The notes: generated by a model from the sequence alone, not told the origin. 64,000 nucleotides of DNA from an uncultured Eubacteriales bacterium (GCA_905209085.1 CAJLRM010000003.1:310001-374000); one strand, 5' to 3'; numbered from the stretch's first letter, positions 52,227 to 61,446 are shown. Numbers and translations: made by a program.

Positions 52227-52420
52227 TGAAAGCTAAAGAAGTGAAAGAGATGACGAACGCCGAGCTTACGGAAAAACTCGCGGCGCTCAAAAGCGAACTT
52301 TTCAACCTTCGTTTCCGTCTGGCATCCGGTCAGCTGGAAAGCCCGGTTTCCATCAGAACCTGCAAGAAAGACATCGCGCGCGTAAATACAGAAATCCGCG
52401 CGAGAGAGCTGAAAGCGTAA
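52226..52420 (+). CDS. rpmC: 50S ribosomal protein L29
   Basis: The 64-residue L29; LKSELFNLRFRLASGQLE is the family core. TAATG overlap with rplP. Confidence 0.97.
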   Translation: MKAKEVKEMTNAELTEKLAALKSELFNLRFRLASGQLESPVSIRTCKKDIARVNTEIRARELKA

Positions 52421-52438
52421 CGCGGAGGACAAGGAATC

Positions 52439-52693
52439 ATGGAAAGAAATTTAAGAAAAGAAAGAATCGGGCTTGTGGTATCCGATAAGATGGATAAGAC
52501 GGTGGTCGTGGAGATCTCCGACAGAAGCAAGCACCCCCTCTATAAAAAGACCGTTACAAAGACCAAGCGCTTAAAGGCGCACGACGAAGAGAACGCGTGC
52601 GGCGTAGGCGACAAGGTGAGAATCGTCGAGACGAGAAAGCTCAGCAAGGACAAGAATTGGAGAGTTGCCGAAATCGTCGAGAAGGCTAAGTAA
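52439..52693 (+). CDS. rpsQ: 30S ribosomal protein S17
   Basis: The 84-residue S17 with an OB-fold; RKERIGLVVSDKMDKTVVV is conserved. Confidence 0.97.
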   Translation: MERNLRKERIGLVVSDKMDKTVVVEISDRSKHPLYKKTVTKTKRLKAHDEENACGVGDKVRIVETRKLSKDKNWRVAEIVEKAK

Positions 52694-52715
52694 TTTTCAA
52701 GGAGAGTAAAGACTT

Positions 52716-53084
52716 ATGATACAACCTCAAACAAGGCTTAAAGCTGCCGATAACTCCGGCGCGAAAGAGCTTATGTGCATTAGAGTATTGGGCGGCTCCT
52801 TTCGTAAAACAGGCAATATCGGCGACGTAATCGTGGCATCCGTCAAGTCGGCTGCGCCGGGCGGCGCGGTGAAGAAGGGCGACGTCGTCAAGGCGGTCAT
52901 CGTCAGAAGCGCGAAGGGAATCAGAAGAGCCGACGGCACGTTCGTCAAATTCGACGACAACGCGGCGGTGATCATAGACAATCAGAAACAGCCGAAAGGA
53001 ACCCGTATCTTTGGGCCGATCGCGAGAGAATTGAGAGATAAGGACTACATGAAGATCATCTCTCTTGCTCCCGAAGTGCTGTAA
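52716..53084 (+). CDS. rplN: 50S ribosomal protein L14
   Basis: The 122-residue L14; MIQPQTRLKAADNSGAKEL and ARELRDKDYMKIISLAPEVL are conserved. Confidence 0.98.
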   Translation: MIQPQTRLKAADNSGAKELMCIRVLGGSFRKTGNIGDVIVASVKSAAPGGAVKKGDVVKAVIVRSAKGIRRADGTFVKFDDNAAVIIDNQKQPKGTRIFGPIARELRDKDYMKIISLAPEVL

Positions 53085-53104
53085 TTCGTCAGGAGGAAGA
53101 AACA

Positions 53105-53578
53105 ATGAACGTAAAAGTAAATGATAACGTACTTGTTATAGCCGGTAAAGATAAAGGCAAACAGGGAAAAGTCCTTGCCACATCCCCCAAAGCGAATACG
53201 GTAGTCGTGGAGGGCGTGCGTATCCAGAAAAAGCACGAGAAAGCGAGAAAGGCCAACGAAACGAGCAAGATCGTGGAAGCCCCCGGTCCCATCGACGCTT
53301 CCAACGTGATGGTGGTCTGCCCCGTTTGCGGAAAAGCGACGAAAGTCAAGCACGCCGAAGTAGACGGCAAGAAAGTGAGAGTCTGCGGCGCCAAGAAGGC
53401 GGACGGAACGGCTTGCAAAGCGGTGCTCGATAAAGCGTATTCCAAGAAAGCGAGCGCGAAAGCGGCTGCGGCGGCAGTGGAAGAAGCTCCCAAGAAGAGG
53501 ACGAGAAAGCGCGCTCAGAAGGCGGAAGCGTCCGAAACTTCGGCGGAAAAGGCACCCGAGCCTACGGAAAAGGATTAA
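53105..53578 (+). CDS. rplX: 50S ribosomal protein L24 with altered zinc site and long tail
   Basis: The 157-residue L24, about 50 longer than usual. The KOW core is residues 1-60. Cys72 and Cys75 form the first half of the zinc site, but the second pair is Cys94-x9-Cys104 in place of C-x2-C. An Ala/Lys/Glu-rich tail of about 45 residues follows. Confidence 0.95.
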   Translation: MNVKVNDNVLVIAGKDKGKQGKVLATSPKANTVVVEGVRIQKKHEKARKANETSKIVEAPGPIDASNVMVVCPVCGKATKVKHAEVDGKKVRVCGAKKADGTACKAVLDKAYSKKASAKAAAAAVEEAPKKRTRKRAQKAEASETSAEKAPEPTEKD

Positions 53579-53592
53579 CGAGGTAGAACAAG

Positions 53593-54150
53593 ATGGCAGA
53601 AAAAGTATATAAAAACAGAGTTAAAGAAAAGTACGAGAAAGAAGTCGTGCCTTTTCTGATGAAAAAGTTCGGTTACACTTCCGTTATGCAATGCCCCAAA
53701 CTCGTTAAGATCGTAATAAACACGGGACTGGGCGACATCAAAGACAACGCGAAGTCCATTCAGACGACCGAAAACGAAATCAAGATGATCACCGGTCAGC
53801 AGCCCGTTCTCACGAAGGCGAAGAAATCCGTCGCCAACTTCAAGGTGAGAGAGGGGCAGACGGTAGGCATCAAGGTGACGCTTCGCGGCGAGAGAATGTA
53901 TAACTTCTACGATAAGTTCATTTCCATCGCGCTTCCCCGTATGAGAGATTTTAAGGGTGTATCCGAAAAAGCTTTCGACGGACGCGGCAATTACTCGGTA
54001 GGTCTTAAAGAGCAGCTGATTTTCCCCGAAATCACGTACGATCAGGTGGAGAAGATCAGAGGTATGGACGTATGTATCGTGACGACCGCGAACACGGACG
54101 AAGAGGCAAGGGAGCTTTTGAGAGCGCTCGGTATGCCTTTCAAGAAGTAA
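53593..54150 (+). CDS. rplE: 50S ribosomal protein L5
   Basis: The 185-residue L5, which binds 5S rRNA; VINTGLGDIKDNAKSIQ and QLIFPEITYDQVEKIRGMD are conserved. Confidence 0.97.
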   Translation: MAEKVYKNRVKEKYEKEVVPFLMKKFGYTSVMQCPKLVKIVINTGLGDIKDNAKSIQTTENEIKMITGQQPVLTKAKKSVANFKVREGQTVGIKVTLRGERMYNFYDKFISIALPRMRDFKGVSEKAFDGRGNYSVGLKEQLIFPEITYDQVEKIRGMDVCIVTTANTDEEARELLRALGMPFKK

Positions 54151-54162
54151 GGAGAAACGAAG

Positions 54163-54348
54163 ATGGCAAAAAAGTCAATGATCAATAAACAGCAGAAGAC
54201 GCCTAAGTATTCCACCAGAGCCTACACGAGATGTTCAATCTGCGGAAGACCTCACGCGGTTTTGAGAAAGTACGGCGTTTGCCGTATTTGTTTCCGTAAC
54301 CTTGCGTACAAGGGAGAAATTCCCGGCGTTAAGAAGTCGAGCTGGTAA
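54163..54348 (+). CDS. rpsZ: 30S ribosomal protein S14, zinc type
   Basis: The 61-residue zinc form (S14 type Z); Cys24, Cys27, Cys40 and Cys43 bind zinc. This form is typical of Firmicutes. Confidence 0.97.
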   Translation: MAKKSMINKQQKTPKYSTRAYTRCSICGRPHAVLRKYGVCRICFRNLAYKGEIPGVKKSSW

Positions 54349-54363
54349 TAGGAGGAAACGAAT

Positions 54364-54753
54364 ATGACAGATCCTATCGCGGATATGCTTACAAGAATCA
54401 GAAACGCAATCACGGCGAAGAAGGAAACGGTGGAGATCCCCGCTTCCAATATGAAGAAAGCCATCGCCGAGATCCTTCTTTCCGAAGGATACGTCAAGGA
54501 CGTAAAAATCGTCGAAGACGGCTATAACGGCAAGATTGCGATCACGCTCAAATACAGCGACAAAAAATCGGTTATCAACGGTCTTCAAAGGAAGTCCAAG
54601 CCCGGTCTTCGCGCGTATTCGGGGGTAGAGGATATGCCCAGAGTTCTGGGCGGGCTCGGCACGGTGATTCTTTCCACCAATAAGGGCATCCTCACCGGCA
54701 AGCAGGCAAAGGCGGCCAACGTCGGCGGCGAAGTGCTCTGCTACATTTGGTAA
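54364..54753 (+). CDS. rpsH: 30S ribosomal protein S8
   Basis: The 129-residue S8; MTDPIADMLTRIRNA and GVLTGKQA-type C-terminal region GILTGKQAKAANVGGEVLCYIW. Confidence 0.97.
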   Translation: MTDPIADMLTRIRNAITAKKETVEIPASNMKKAIAEILLSEGYVKDVKIVEDGYNGKIAITLKYSDKKSVINGLQRKSKPGLRAYSGVEDMPRVLGGLGTVILSTNKGILTGKQAKAANVGGEVLCYIW

Positions 54754-54769
54754 TCGGAGGGTAAATACT

Positions 54770-55318
54770 ATGTCAAGAATCGGTAAAATGCCCATCGCGG
54801 TTCCCGCAGGCGTAACAATGGAATTTAAGGACGGACTTCTGACGGTCAAAGGTCCCAAAGGCACTTTGACGCGCGAGGTCGTCGGCAATCTCGACATCGT
54901 GACGGAAGAGGGCAACATCGTGCTCAAAACTTTGGACGACAGCGCGGATACCAACGCGAAGCACGGCCTTTACAGGGCGCTTCTCGCGGGTATGGTGAAG
55001 GGCGTCACGGACGGCTTTTTAAAGAGTCTGGAAGTCAAGGGCGTCGGCTGGAAAGCGCAGGTGCAGGGCAATAAACTCGTCCTCAACGTCGGCTTTTCCC
55101 ACCCCGTGGAAATCGTTGCCCCGGAAGGAATCAAGTTCGAATGCCCTTCTCTTACGGAAATTTCGGTGTCCGGTATCAGCAAGGAGCTGGTCGGACAGAC
55201 GGCGGCGAACATCAGGAAGGTCAGAATCCCCGAGCCTTATCACGGCTACGGAATCCGCTACAAGGGCGAATACGTAGAGCATAAGGAAGGCAAGACCTCC
55301 GGTAAAGGCAAGAAATAA
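54770..55318 (+). CDS. rplF: 50S ribosomal protein L6
   Basis: The 182-residue L6; SRIGKMPIAVPAGV and GYGIRYKGEYVEHKEGK are conserved. Confidence 0.97.
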   Translation: MSRIGKMPIAVPAGVTMEFKDGLLTVKGPKGTLTREVVGNLDIVTEEGNIVLKTLDDSADTNAKHGLYRALLAGMVKGVTDGFLKSLEVKGVGWKAQVQGNKLVLNVGFSHPVEIVAPEGIKFECPSLTEISVSGISKELVGQTAANIRKVRIPEPYHGYGIRYKGEYVEHKEGKTSGKGKK

Positions 55319-55331
55319 GGAGCGTTAAAGT

Positions 55332-55715
55332 ATGATTTCTAAAATTGATAAAAATACAGTCAGACAAAGACGTCACGCCCGTGTGAGAAAGACGATCACG
55401 GGGACTGCGGAAACGCCCCGTATGAACGTATACAGGAGTCTTAATCACATTTACGTGCAGGTGATCGACGACAGAGCAGGCGATGCAAAGGGCGGCATCA
55501 CCCTGACTTCCGCCTCCACGATGGAGAAGGAGATCAAGGAAAAGATCGCGGGACTCAATAAAACGGACGCTGCCAAAGTAGTCGGCGCGACCATCGCGGA
55601 AAGAGCGAAGGGCAAAGGCGTCGAAACGGTTGTATTCGACAGAGGCGGTTACCTTTACACGGGACGTGTGAAGGCGCTCGCAGACGGCGCAAGAGAAGCC
55701 GGACTTAAATTCTGA
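55332..55715 (+). CDS. rplR: 50S ribosomal protein L18
   Basis: The 127-residue L18, which binds 5S rRNA; ends VFDRGGYLYTGRVKALADGAREAGLKF. Confidence 0.97.
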   Translation: MISKIDKNTVRQRRHARVRKTITGTAETPRMNVYRSLNHIYVQVIDDRAGDAKGGITLTSASTMEKEIKEKIAGLNKTDAAKVVGATIAERAKGKGVETVVFDRGGYLYTGRVKALADGAREAGLKF

Positions 55716-55729
55716 GAGGAGAAACGACA

Positions 55730-56260
55730 ATGGCAGACGAAAAAAGAGAAAACAGAAGACCTCAGAGAAGACAGGCGGAGGACGACGGACTCATCAAGAA
55801 GCTCATCGAGGTAAACCGCGTTTCCAAGACGGTCAAGGGCGGCAAGAATATGCGTTTTGCGGCCCTCGTCATCGTCGGGGACGGCGCGGGGAAAATCGGC
55901 GTCGGAACGGGTAAAGCGAAGGAAGTTCCCGAAGCGATCGAGAAGGCGACTTTGAGAGCGAAGAAGAACATGATCTCCGTCGCAATCGTCGACAATACCA
56001 TTCCTCATCAGGTGATCGGCAAATTCGGCCGCGGCGCCGTTTTGATGATGCCCGCTACGGAAGGTACCGGCGTCATCGCGGGCGGCCCCGTGCGTGCGGT
56101 CATGGAAGCGGTCGGCATCAAGAATATCAGGACCAAATCCCACGGCACCCAAAACCCCGGCAACTGCGTGAAAGCGGCTGTGGCGGGTCTTGCGGAGTTG
56201 AAGACGGCAGAGCAGGTGGCGGCGCTTCGCGGCAAGTCCGTAGAAGAGATTTTGAGCTGA
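55730..56260 (+). CDS. rpsE: 30S ribosomal protein S5
   Basis: The 176-residue S5 with the dsRBD-like core VNRVSKTVKGGKNMRF; a charged N-terminal extension of about 20 residues. Confidence 0.97.
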   Translation: MADEKRENRRPQRRQAEDDGLIKKLIEVNRVSKTVKGGKNMRFAALVIVGDGAGKIGVGTGKAKEVPEAIEKATLRAKKNMISVAIVDNTIPHQVIGKFGRGAVLMMPATEGTGVIAGGPVRAVMEAVGIKNIRTKSHGTQNPGNCVKAAVAGLAELKTAEQVAALRGKSVEEILS

Positions 56261-56275
56261 TAGGAGGAGGACAAC

Positions 56276-56455
56276 ATGGCTAAGATAAAAGTGACGCTCG
56301 TAAAGAGCACAATCGGAGAGGTTGCGTCCGTCAAGGCGACGATCGCGGCGCTCGGTCTTAAAAAGATCCGTTCTTCCAAGGAACTCGAAGATACGCCCGC
56401 AATTCAGGGGATGATTACGAAAGTCAAGCATCTCGTGAAAGTAGAAAACATCTAA
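56276..56455 (+). CDS. rpmD: 50S ribosomal protein L30
   Basis: A short gene of 59 residues (KIKVTLVKSTIGEV, then LGLKKIRSSKELEDTPAIQGMI). ATG 56276 has GGAGGAGG upstream; placed exactly between S5 and L15, as in other Firmicutes. Confidence 0.96.
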   Translation: MAKIKVTLVKSTIGEVASVKATIAALGLKKIRSSKELEDTPAIQGMITKVKHLVKVENI

Positions 56456-56466
56456 GGAGATTTATC

Positions 56467-56913
56467 ATGAGAATAGATACTCTTTCTCCCGCTGAGGGAG
56501 CGGTAAGACCTTCGAAGAGATTAGGTCGCGGCATCGGTTCGGGACTTGGAAAAACCTCCGGTAAAGGTCATAAAGGACAGTGGGCGCGTTCCGGCGGCGG
56601 CGTCAGACCCGGCTTTGAAGGCGGACAGATGCCCATCGCGCGGCGCGTACCCAAAAAAGGATTCAATCATAACGGCAAAAAGGAATATGTCATCGTCAAT
56701 CTTTCCCTGCTTGCGGATCTTCCCGAAGGTACGGTGGTGGATTACGGCTTCGTGATGGAAAACGGGCTTGCGAAAGACGTTAAAAACAATTGCGGACTCA
56801 AAGTGCTGGGGAACGGCGAATTGAAAGTGGCGCTCACCGTGAAGGCGGCGAAGTTCTCCGCTTCCGCCAAGGAAGCCATCGAGGCGGCGAAGGGCACCGC
56901 GGAGACCCTTTAA
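56467..56913 (+). CDS. rplO: 50S ribosomal protein L15
   Basis: The 148-residue L15; GRGIGSGLGKTSGKGHKGQ and GFEGGQMPIARRVPKKGF. Confidence 0.97.
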   Translation: MRIDTLSPAEGAVRPSKRLGRGIGSGLGKTSGKGHKGQWARSGGGVRPGFEGGQMPIARRVPKKGFNHNGKKEYVIVNLSLLADLPEGTVVDYGFVMENGLAKDVKNNCGLKVLGNGELKVALTVKAAKFSASAKEAIEAAKGTAETL

Positions 56914-57002
56914 TAAACAAAAAGCGCGGAAGATTGCCTCACGGCGGTTTTCCGTGATTCGCGTTTATTTCTCCCCTGCCGCGTAGCGATATGCGGCTTA
57001 CG

Positions 57003-57021
57003 TTGAGCGGTGTCCGCTCAA
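57003..57021. other. Hairpin in the secY leader
   Basis: TTGAGCGG (57003-57010) and CCGCTCAA (57014-57021) pair perfectly around TGT, 25 nt before the secY ATG, followed by TAAAAACCC. It may modulate expression of secY within the operon. Confidence 0.5.
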
Positions 57022-57046
57022 TAAAAACCCAATATCGGAGAAAAAG

Positions 57047-58357
57047 ATGTTACAAACATTAATCAATGCTTTCAAAGTCAAGGAAATCCGGCGAAAAGTA
57101 TGGATGATGCTCCTCCTGCTGCTGGTTTTCCGCATTGGCTGCTATATTCCGGTGCCCGGGCTGGACAGACAAACGTTTGGAGAGGAGATCGGCGGCAACG
57201 ATTTCCTGTCGCTGATGAACAGCATCACGGGCGGCTCGCTTGCTAACGGCACGCTCTTTGCTTTGGGAATCGGCCCTTACATCAACGCATCCATTATCAT
57301 GCAGCTCCTGTGCGTGGGTATCCCTCCGCTCGAAAGACTTTCCAAACAGGGCGAAGAGGGACAGAAAAAGATTTCTCAGTATACGAGATATCTCACCATT
57401 CTCCTCGCCGTCATCCAATCGGTCGGCATCATCGTCAATTTCGCAAATTCAAAGCATGCTATCCAAAATTCGCTGTTCTTCGATCAGACCTGGCTCGCGG
57501 GACTCTTTATGACGATCGTATACACTTCGGGCGCGCTGCTCGTCATGTGGCTGGGCGAAAGGATCACCGACTACGGCGTAGGCAACGGTCAGTCCATGAT
57601 CATTTTCGTGGGTATCCTCGCAACGGCAGGTCAGTCCATCGTGAGCAAGATCAGCGAGATCTCCTCCAACTTAAACGTAATTTGGGAGCTTGTGGCTTTC
57701 GTGCTCGTCTGCGTCGTCATCTTCTTTGCGATCATTTACGTCGATCTTTCCGAGAGAAAGGTTCCCGTACAGTACGCGAAGCAGATCAAGGGCAGAAAGA
57801 TGTACGGCGGTCAGTCGTCCGTGATTCCCATCCGGATTTCGGGCAGCGGCGTCATGCCTCTCATTTTCGCGTTTTCCATCATCAGCTTCCCGCAGATGAT
57901 CGCCAGCTTGTTTTGGCCGGAATCGGGATTTGCCCTTTGGTGGGCGAAGTGGATGTCCTCGGGACAATCTTCCGTACCGGCGGGACGGATTCTGTATGCG
58001 TTCGTGCTGTGTCTTTTGATTTTCGCATTCTCGTTCTTCTACGCGCAGATGCAGTTTAACCCCGAAGATGTTTCCAAGAGCATTCAGCAAAACGGCGGGT
58101 TCATTCAGGGTATCCGCCCGGGCAAGGCTACGGAAGCCTATCTCAAAAAGATATCCAACCGTATCACCTTATTCGGCGCCATCTATCTGTCTTTGGTCGC
58201 GTTTATTCCTTCGCTGATGTTTGCGTGGGCTTCCTATTCCCTCGTCAACGTGTTCTCCACGACGGGTATCCTCATCGTCGTTTCGGTGGCAATGGAATTT
58301 GAGAAGCAGTTGCAGGCGCAGATGATGATGAAAAACTACAAAGGCTTCCTGAAATAA
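57047..58357 (+). CDS. secY: Protein translocase subunit SecY
   Basis: The 436-residue SecY forms the protein-conducting channel, with ten predicted helices. Conserved stretches include GIGPYINASIIMQLL, the plug region near NSITGGSLANGTLFALG, and RIPVQY-type loop KVPVQYAKQIKGRKMYGG. The leader (56914-57046) has GC-rich hairpins; the start has CGGAG upstream. Confidence 0.97.
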   Translation: MLQTLINAFKVKEIRRKVWMMLLLLLVFRIGCYIPVPGLDRQTFGEEIGGNDFLSLMNSITGGSLANGTLFALGIGPYINASIIMQLLCVGIPPLERLSKQGEEGQKKISQYTRYLTILLAVIQSVGIIVNFANSKHAIQNSLFFDQTWLAGLFMTIVYTSGALLVMWLGERITDYGVGNGQSMIIFVGILATAGQSIVSKISEISSNLNVIWELVAFVLVCVVIFFAIIYVDLSERKVPVQYAKQIKGRKMYGGQSSVIPIRISGSGVMPLIFAFSIISFPQMIASLFWPESGFALWWAKWMSSGQSSVPAGRILYAFVLCLLIFAFSFFYAQMQFNPEDVSKSIQQNGGFIQGIRPGKATEAYLKKISNRITLFGAIYLSLVAFIPSLMFAWASYSLVNVFSTTGILIVVSVAMEFEKQLQAQMMMKNYKGFLK

Positions 58358-58435
58358 TAAAAAATCGCGTATCCTTTCTTCCCTTCGCGGGAAGGAAGGC
58401 CGCGGGAAACTGCGTGTAAACGGAGAGGTCAATCC

Positions 58436-59074
58436 ATGAATATTATTTTACTCGGCGCCCCCGGCGCCGGCAAGGGCACCCAGGCGACGAAAATTTCCGA
58501 CCGCTACGGATTGCCCCACATTTCCACGGGAGATATTTTCAGAGAAAACATCAGGAACGGGACGCCGATCGGACTTCTTGCGAAGTCGTATACCGATAAG
58601 GGACAGCTCGTTCCCGACGAAGTCACCTGTAAGATCGTAGAGGAACGTTTGAAAAGAGAGGACTGTAAAAAGGGCTATCTCCTCGACGGTTTTCCCCGCA
58701 CGATCGCGCAGGCGGAGGAACTCGACAAATTTGCGAAGATCGACGCGGTGGTGAACATCAACATCGATTTTTCCCTCCTGATGGACAGATTGTGCGGCAG
58801 GCGGGTATGCAAAGACTGCGGAGAAAGCTATCACGTTTCCACGTTAAACGGCGAATCCAAATGCGCCCGCTGCGGCGGCGAGCTGTATCAGCGCAAGGAC
58901 GACAATCCCGAAACGGTGAAAAGCAGATTGGACGTTTATAAGGCTCAAACGGCTCCCCTGATCGATTATTATACGAAGAAAGGCGTCATCCTCAATTTTA
59001 CGGGCAGCGAAGCGCCCGCCGAAGTCCTCTTTGCGGAAGTCGCGAAAACGCTCGACGAGCTGAATAAACAATAA
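58436..59074 (+). CDS. adk: Adenylate kinase, zinc-lid type
   Basis: The 212-residue kinase converts ATP+AMP to 2 ADP. GAPGAGKGT (8-16) is Walker A, DGFPRT binds AMP, and the lid has four Cys (125, 128, 143, 146) that bind zinc. A UUCG-capped hairpin (CTTCCC-TTCGC-GGGAAG) lies in the 78-nt leader. Confidence 0.97.
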   Translation: MNIILLGAPGAGKGTQATKISDRYGLPHISTGDIFRENIRNGTPIGLLAKSYTDKGQLVPDEVTCKIVEERLKREDCKKGYLLDGFPRTIAQAEELDKFAKIDAVVNINIDFSLLMDRLCGRRVCKDCGESYHVSTLNGESKCARCGGELYQRKDDNPETVKSRLDVYKAQTAPLIDYYTKKGVILNFTGSEAPAEVLFAEVAKTLDELNKQ

Positions 59075-59075
59075 C

Positions 59076-59822
59076 ATGATTCACGTAAAAAGCGAAAGCG
59101 AAATAGATTTGATGCGGGAGTCCTGCAAGATCGTCCGCGACACGCTGGAATTTGTCGCTGCGAGGATCAAAGCGGGCATGAGCACGAAGGAAGTGGACGA
59201 ACTTGTCGAGCGGTATATCCGATCGGCGGGCGCCTATCCCTCCTGCCTCGGCTACGGCGGCTTCCCCGCGTCGGCGTGCGTTTCCGTCAATGAAACGGTG
59301 GTTCACGGGATTCCCGACGAACGTACGATTTTAAAGGACGGGGACATCGTCACGGTGGATCTGTGCGCGTATAAAAACGGCTATCACGGCGACGCCTGCC
59401 GCACCTTTTGTATCGGCGACGTAGCGCCCGAAACGAGAAAGCTCGTCAAAGTCACGGAAGAATGTTTTTTCAAGGGCGTCGAAGGGCTGAGGGCGGGAAC
59501 GCCGCTCTACGACATCGGCTATAAAGTTCAAAGGTACGCCGAATCGTTCGGGTACGGAGTCATCCGTTCGTATACGGGGCACGGCATCGGCAAGGAAATG
59601 CACGAGGATCCTTCCGTTCCCAATTTCGGAAAGCAGGGTACGGGCGTCCGCCTGCGCGCGGGCACGGTCCTCTGTATCGAACCGATGATCGCGATGGGCA
59701 CCTACCGCGTGCGTCTATTGGACGACGGCTGGGGCGCGGTGACGGAAGACGGCAAGCCCGCGGCGCATTACGAGAATACGGTGGTGATCCGCGAGGACGG
59801 GGTCGAAATCCTGACGCTTTGA
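59076..59822 (+). CDS. map: Type I methionine aminopeptidase
   Basis: The 248-residue enzyme removes the initiator Met. Metal ligands are Asp95, Asp106, His169, Glu202 and Glu233. It follows adk by one base without an obvious ribosome-binding site, so translational coupling is likely. Confidence 0.97.
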   Translation: MIHVKSESEIDLMRESCKIVRDTLEFVAARIKAGMSTKEVDELVERYIRSAGAYPSCLGYGGFPASACVSVNETVVHGIPDERTILKDGDIVTVDLCAYKNGYHGDACRTFCIGDVAPETRKLVKVTEECFFKGVEGLRAGTPLYDIGYKVQRYAESFGYGVIRSYTGHGIGKEMHEDPSVPNFGKQGTGVRLRAGTVLCIEPMIAMGTYRVRLLDDGWGAVTEDGKPAAHYENTVVIREDGVEILTL

Positions 59823-59881
59823 GTGGTAAACGAAAAGAAAGCGACGAAGGCAAAAGCGAAAAAATAAAAAGGAAAAGAATG

Positions 59882-59909
59882 CCGGGCGGCACAATCAAAA
59901 AACGCCCGG
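59882..59909. other. Hairpin before infA
   Basis: CCGGGCG / CGCCCGG with a 14-nt loop, 26 nt before the infA GTG. There is no T-run, so it is not a terminator; it may slow or protect the mRNA. Confidence 0.5.
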
Positions 59910-59934
59910 GGAGAAAAAATCGGAGGGATATTCT

Positions 59935-60156
59935 GTGTCCAAAGACGACGTAATCGAGGCGGAAGGCAAGGTAATAGAATCTCTGCCCAACGCCACATTC
60001 AAGGTGCAGCTTTCCAATGGTCACACCATCACGGCATATATTTCCGGGAAGCTCAGGATGAACTACATCAGGATCATCGAGGGCGACAACGTGAAACTGG
60101 AAATGAGCCCGTATGATTTGACGAAGGGCAGAATCACCTGGCGCAGCAAGTCGTAA
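59935..60156 (+). CDS. infA: Translation initiation factor IF-1
   Basis: The 73-residue IF-1, starting at GTG 59935, behind CGGAGGG. KDDVIEAEGKVIESLPNATF and RMNYIRIIEGDNV are conserved. Confidence 0.97.
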   Translation: MSKDDVIEAEGKVIESLPNATFKVQLSNGHTITAYISGKLRMNYIRIIEGDNVKLEMSPYDLTKGRITWRSKS

Positions 60157-60205
60157 AACTTGTTCGGCGCGCGAAGGAAAAGCAATAAATCAAGGAGAAA
60201 AAACA

Positions 60206-60322
60206 ATGAAAGTCAGACCTTCTGTAAAACCCATGTGCGATAAATGCAAAGTTATTAAAAGAAACGGCAGAGTCATGGTAATCTGTTCCAAAAGCAAGAG
60301 CCATAAACAGCGGCAAGGCTGA
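60206..60322 (+). CDS. rpmJ: 50S ribosomal protein L36
   Basis: A short gene of 38 residues: MKVRPSVKPMCDKCKVIKRN, and ICSKSKSHKQRQG. Zinc ligands Cys11, Cys14, Cys27, His33. AAGGAG precedes it. Confidence 0.96.
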   Translation: MKVRPSVKPMCDKCKVIKRNGRVMVICSKSKSHKQRQG

Positions 60323-60331
60323 TAAAAACGC

Positions 60332-60361
60332 TTGACATTTCCCTGGAAAAAGTTGTATAAT
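60332..60361 (+). promoter_or_regulatory. Internal promoter upstream of rpsM
   Basis: TTGACA (60332-60337), 18-nt spacer, TATAAT (60356-60361), after rpmJ. Confidence 0.8.
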
Positions 60362-60435
60362 AGTTTTATGCGACTGAAAATGCGGGGATTGTCCGAAAGG
60401 AGCACGATTCAGCCGAAAAAATAGCGTAAATCAAG

Positions 60436-60471
60436 CTGAATTTCCGTAAATTTTTACGGAAACTCAGTTTT
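60436..60471 (+). terminator. Attenuator-like hairpin in the rpsM leader
   Basis: TTTCCGTAAA / TTTACGGAAA with an outer CTGA/TCAG and a run of T, placed between the internal promoter and rpsM. It can form a terminator, so expression of rpsM-rplQ could be attenuated. Downstream up to 60630 the leader is GC-rich and without ORF. Confidence 0.65.
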
Positions 60472-60630
60472 GTTGCGTCTTAAAAAGTAGAGCGCAAACA
60501 AGGCGCAAGAGGTCCGAAAACAATACGGGCGTGCGCGGAAAGCATTTTCCACTGCTTTGCCGGCGCGTTTGTTGACGATAGATCAAAATAAAAAAATTAA
60601 CCATTTCAATCAAACGGAGGTTATAAATCA

Positions 60631-60999
60631 ATGGCACGTATTGCCGGTGTGGATTTACCCAGAGAAAAACGAGTAGAAATCGGCCTTACCTATATTTACG
60701 GTATCGGCTTGACTACGTCCCAGAAAATTCTGAAAGAAACGGGCATCAATCCCGATACGAGAATCAAAGATCTCGACGAGAACGACGTTTCCAAACTCAG
60801 AGAATATATCGACCATAATATCCGCGTGGAAGGCGAACTTCGCAGCGAAGTTTCCTTAAATATCAAGCGGCTGATGGAAATCGGCAGCTATCGCGGTATC
60901 CGCCACAGAAAGGGCTTGCCCGTGCGCGGTCAGAGCACCAAGAGAAACGCGCGTACCCGCAAGGGACCCGCTCGCGCCATCGCAGGCAAGAAGAAGTAA
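60631..60999 (+). CDS. rpsM: 30S ribosomal protein S13
   Basis: The 122-residue S13; ARIAGVDLPREKRVEIGLTY and RHRKGLPVRGQSTKRNARTR. Confidence 0.98.
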   Translation: MARIAGVDLPREKRVEIGLTYIYGIGLTTSQKILKETGINPDTRIKDLDENDVSKLREYIDHNIRVEGELRSEVSLNIKRLMEIGSYRGIRHRKGLPVRGQSTKRNARTRKGPARAIAGKKK

Positions 61000-61019
61000 T
61001 ATAGGAGGAGATAAGAATT

Positions 61020-61424
61020 ATGGCAGACAATAAAAACAAAAAGTCCTCGGCTCCTCGTAAGCGTAAGGAACTTAAAAAGATCGATAAAGGACAGGTGCAT
61101 ATCCAGTCCACTTTCAATAATACGCTCGTGACGATCACGGATACGAACGGCAACGCGGTATCCTGGTCCAGCGCCGGCTCGCTCGGCTATAAAGGCAGCC
61201 GTAAAGGCACGCCGTTCGCGGCGCAGATGGCTGCGGAAACGGCGGCGAAAGCGGCAAAAGAGCACGGACTGAGAAGCGTGGAAGTATACGTGAAAGGTCC
61301 CGGAGCGGGCAGAGAATCCGCGATCCGCGCGCTTTCCGCGTGCGATTTGGAGATCACCTTGATCTCCGACGTTTCTCCCATCCCTCACAACGGTTGCAGA
61401 CCGCCTAAGCGTCGCAGAGTCTAA
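61020..61424 (+). CDS. rpsK: 30S ribosomal protein S11
   Basis: The 134-residue S11; VHIQSTFNNTLVTITDTNGN and GCRPPKRRRV at the C-terminus. Confidence 0.98.
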   Translation: MADNKNKKSSAPRKRKELKKIDKGQVHIQSTFNNTLVTITDTNGNAVSWSSAGSLGYKGSRKGTPFAAQMAAETAAKAAKEHGLRSVEVYVKGPGAGRESAIRALSACDLEITLISDVSPIPHNGCRPPKRRRV

Positions 61425-61446
61425 TCAGGAGGCAAGATAAAGAATT

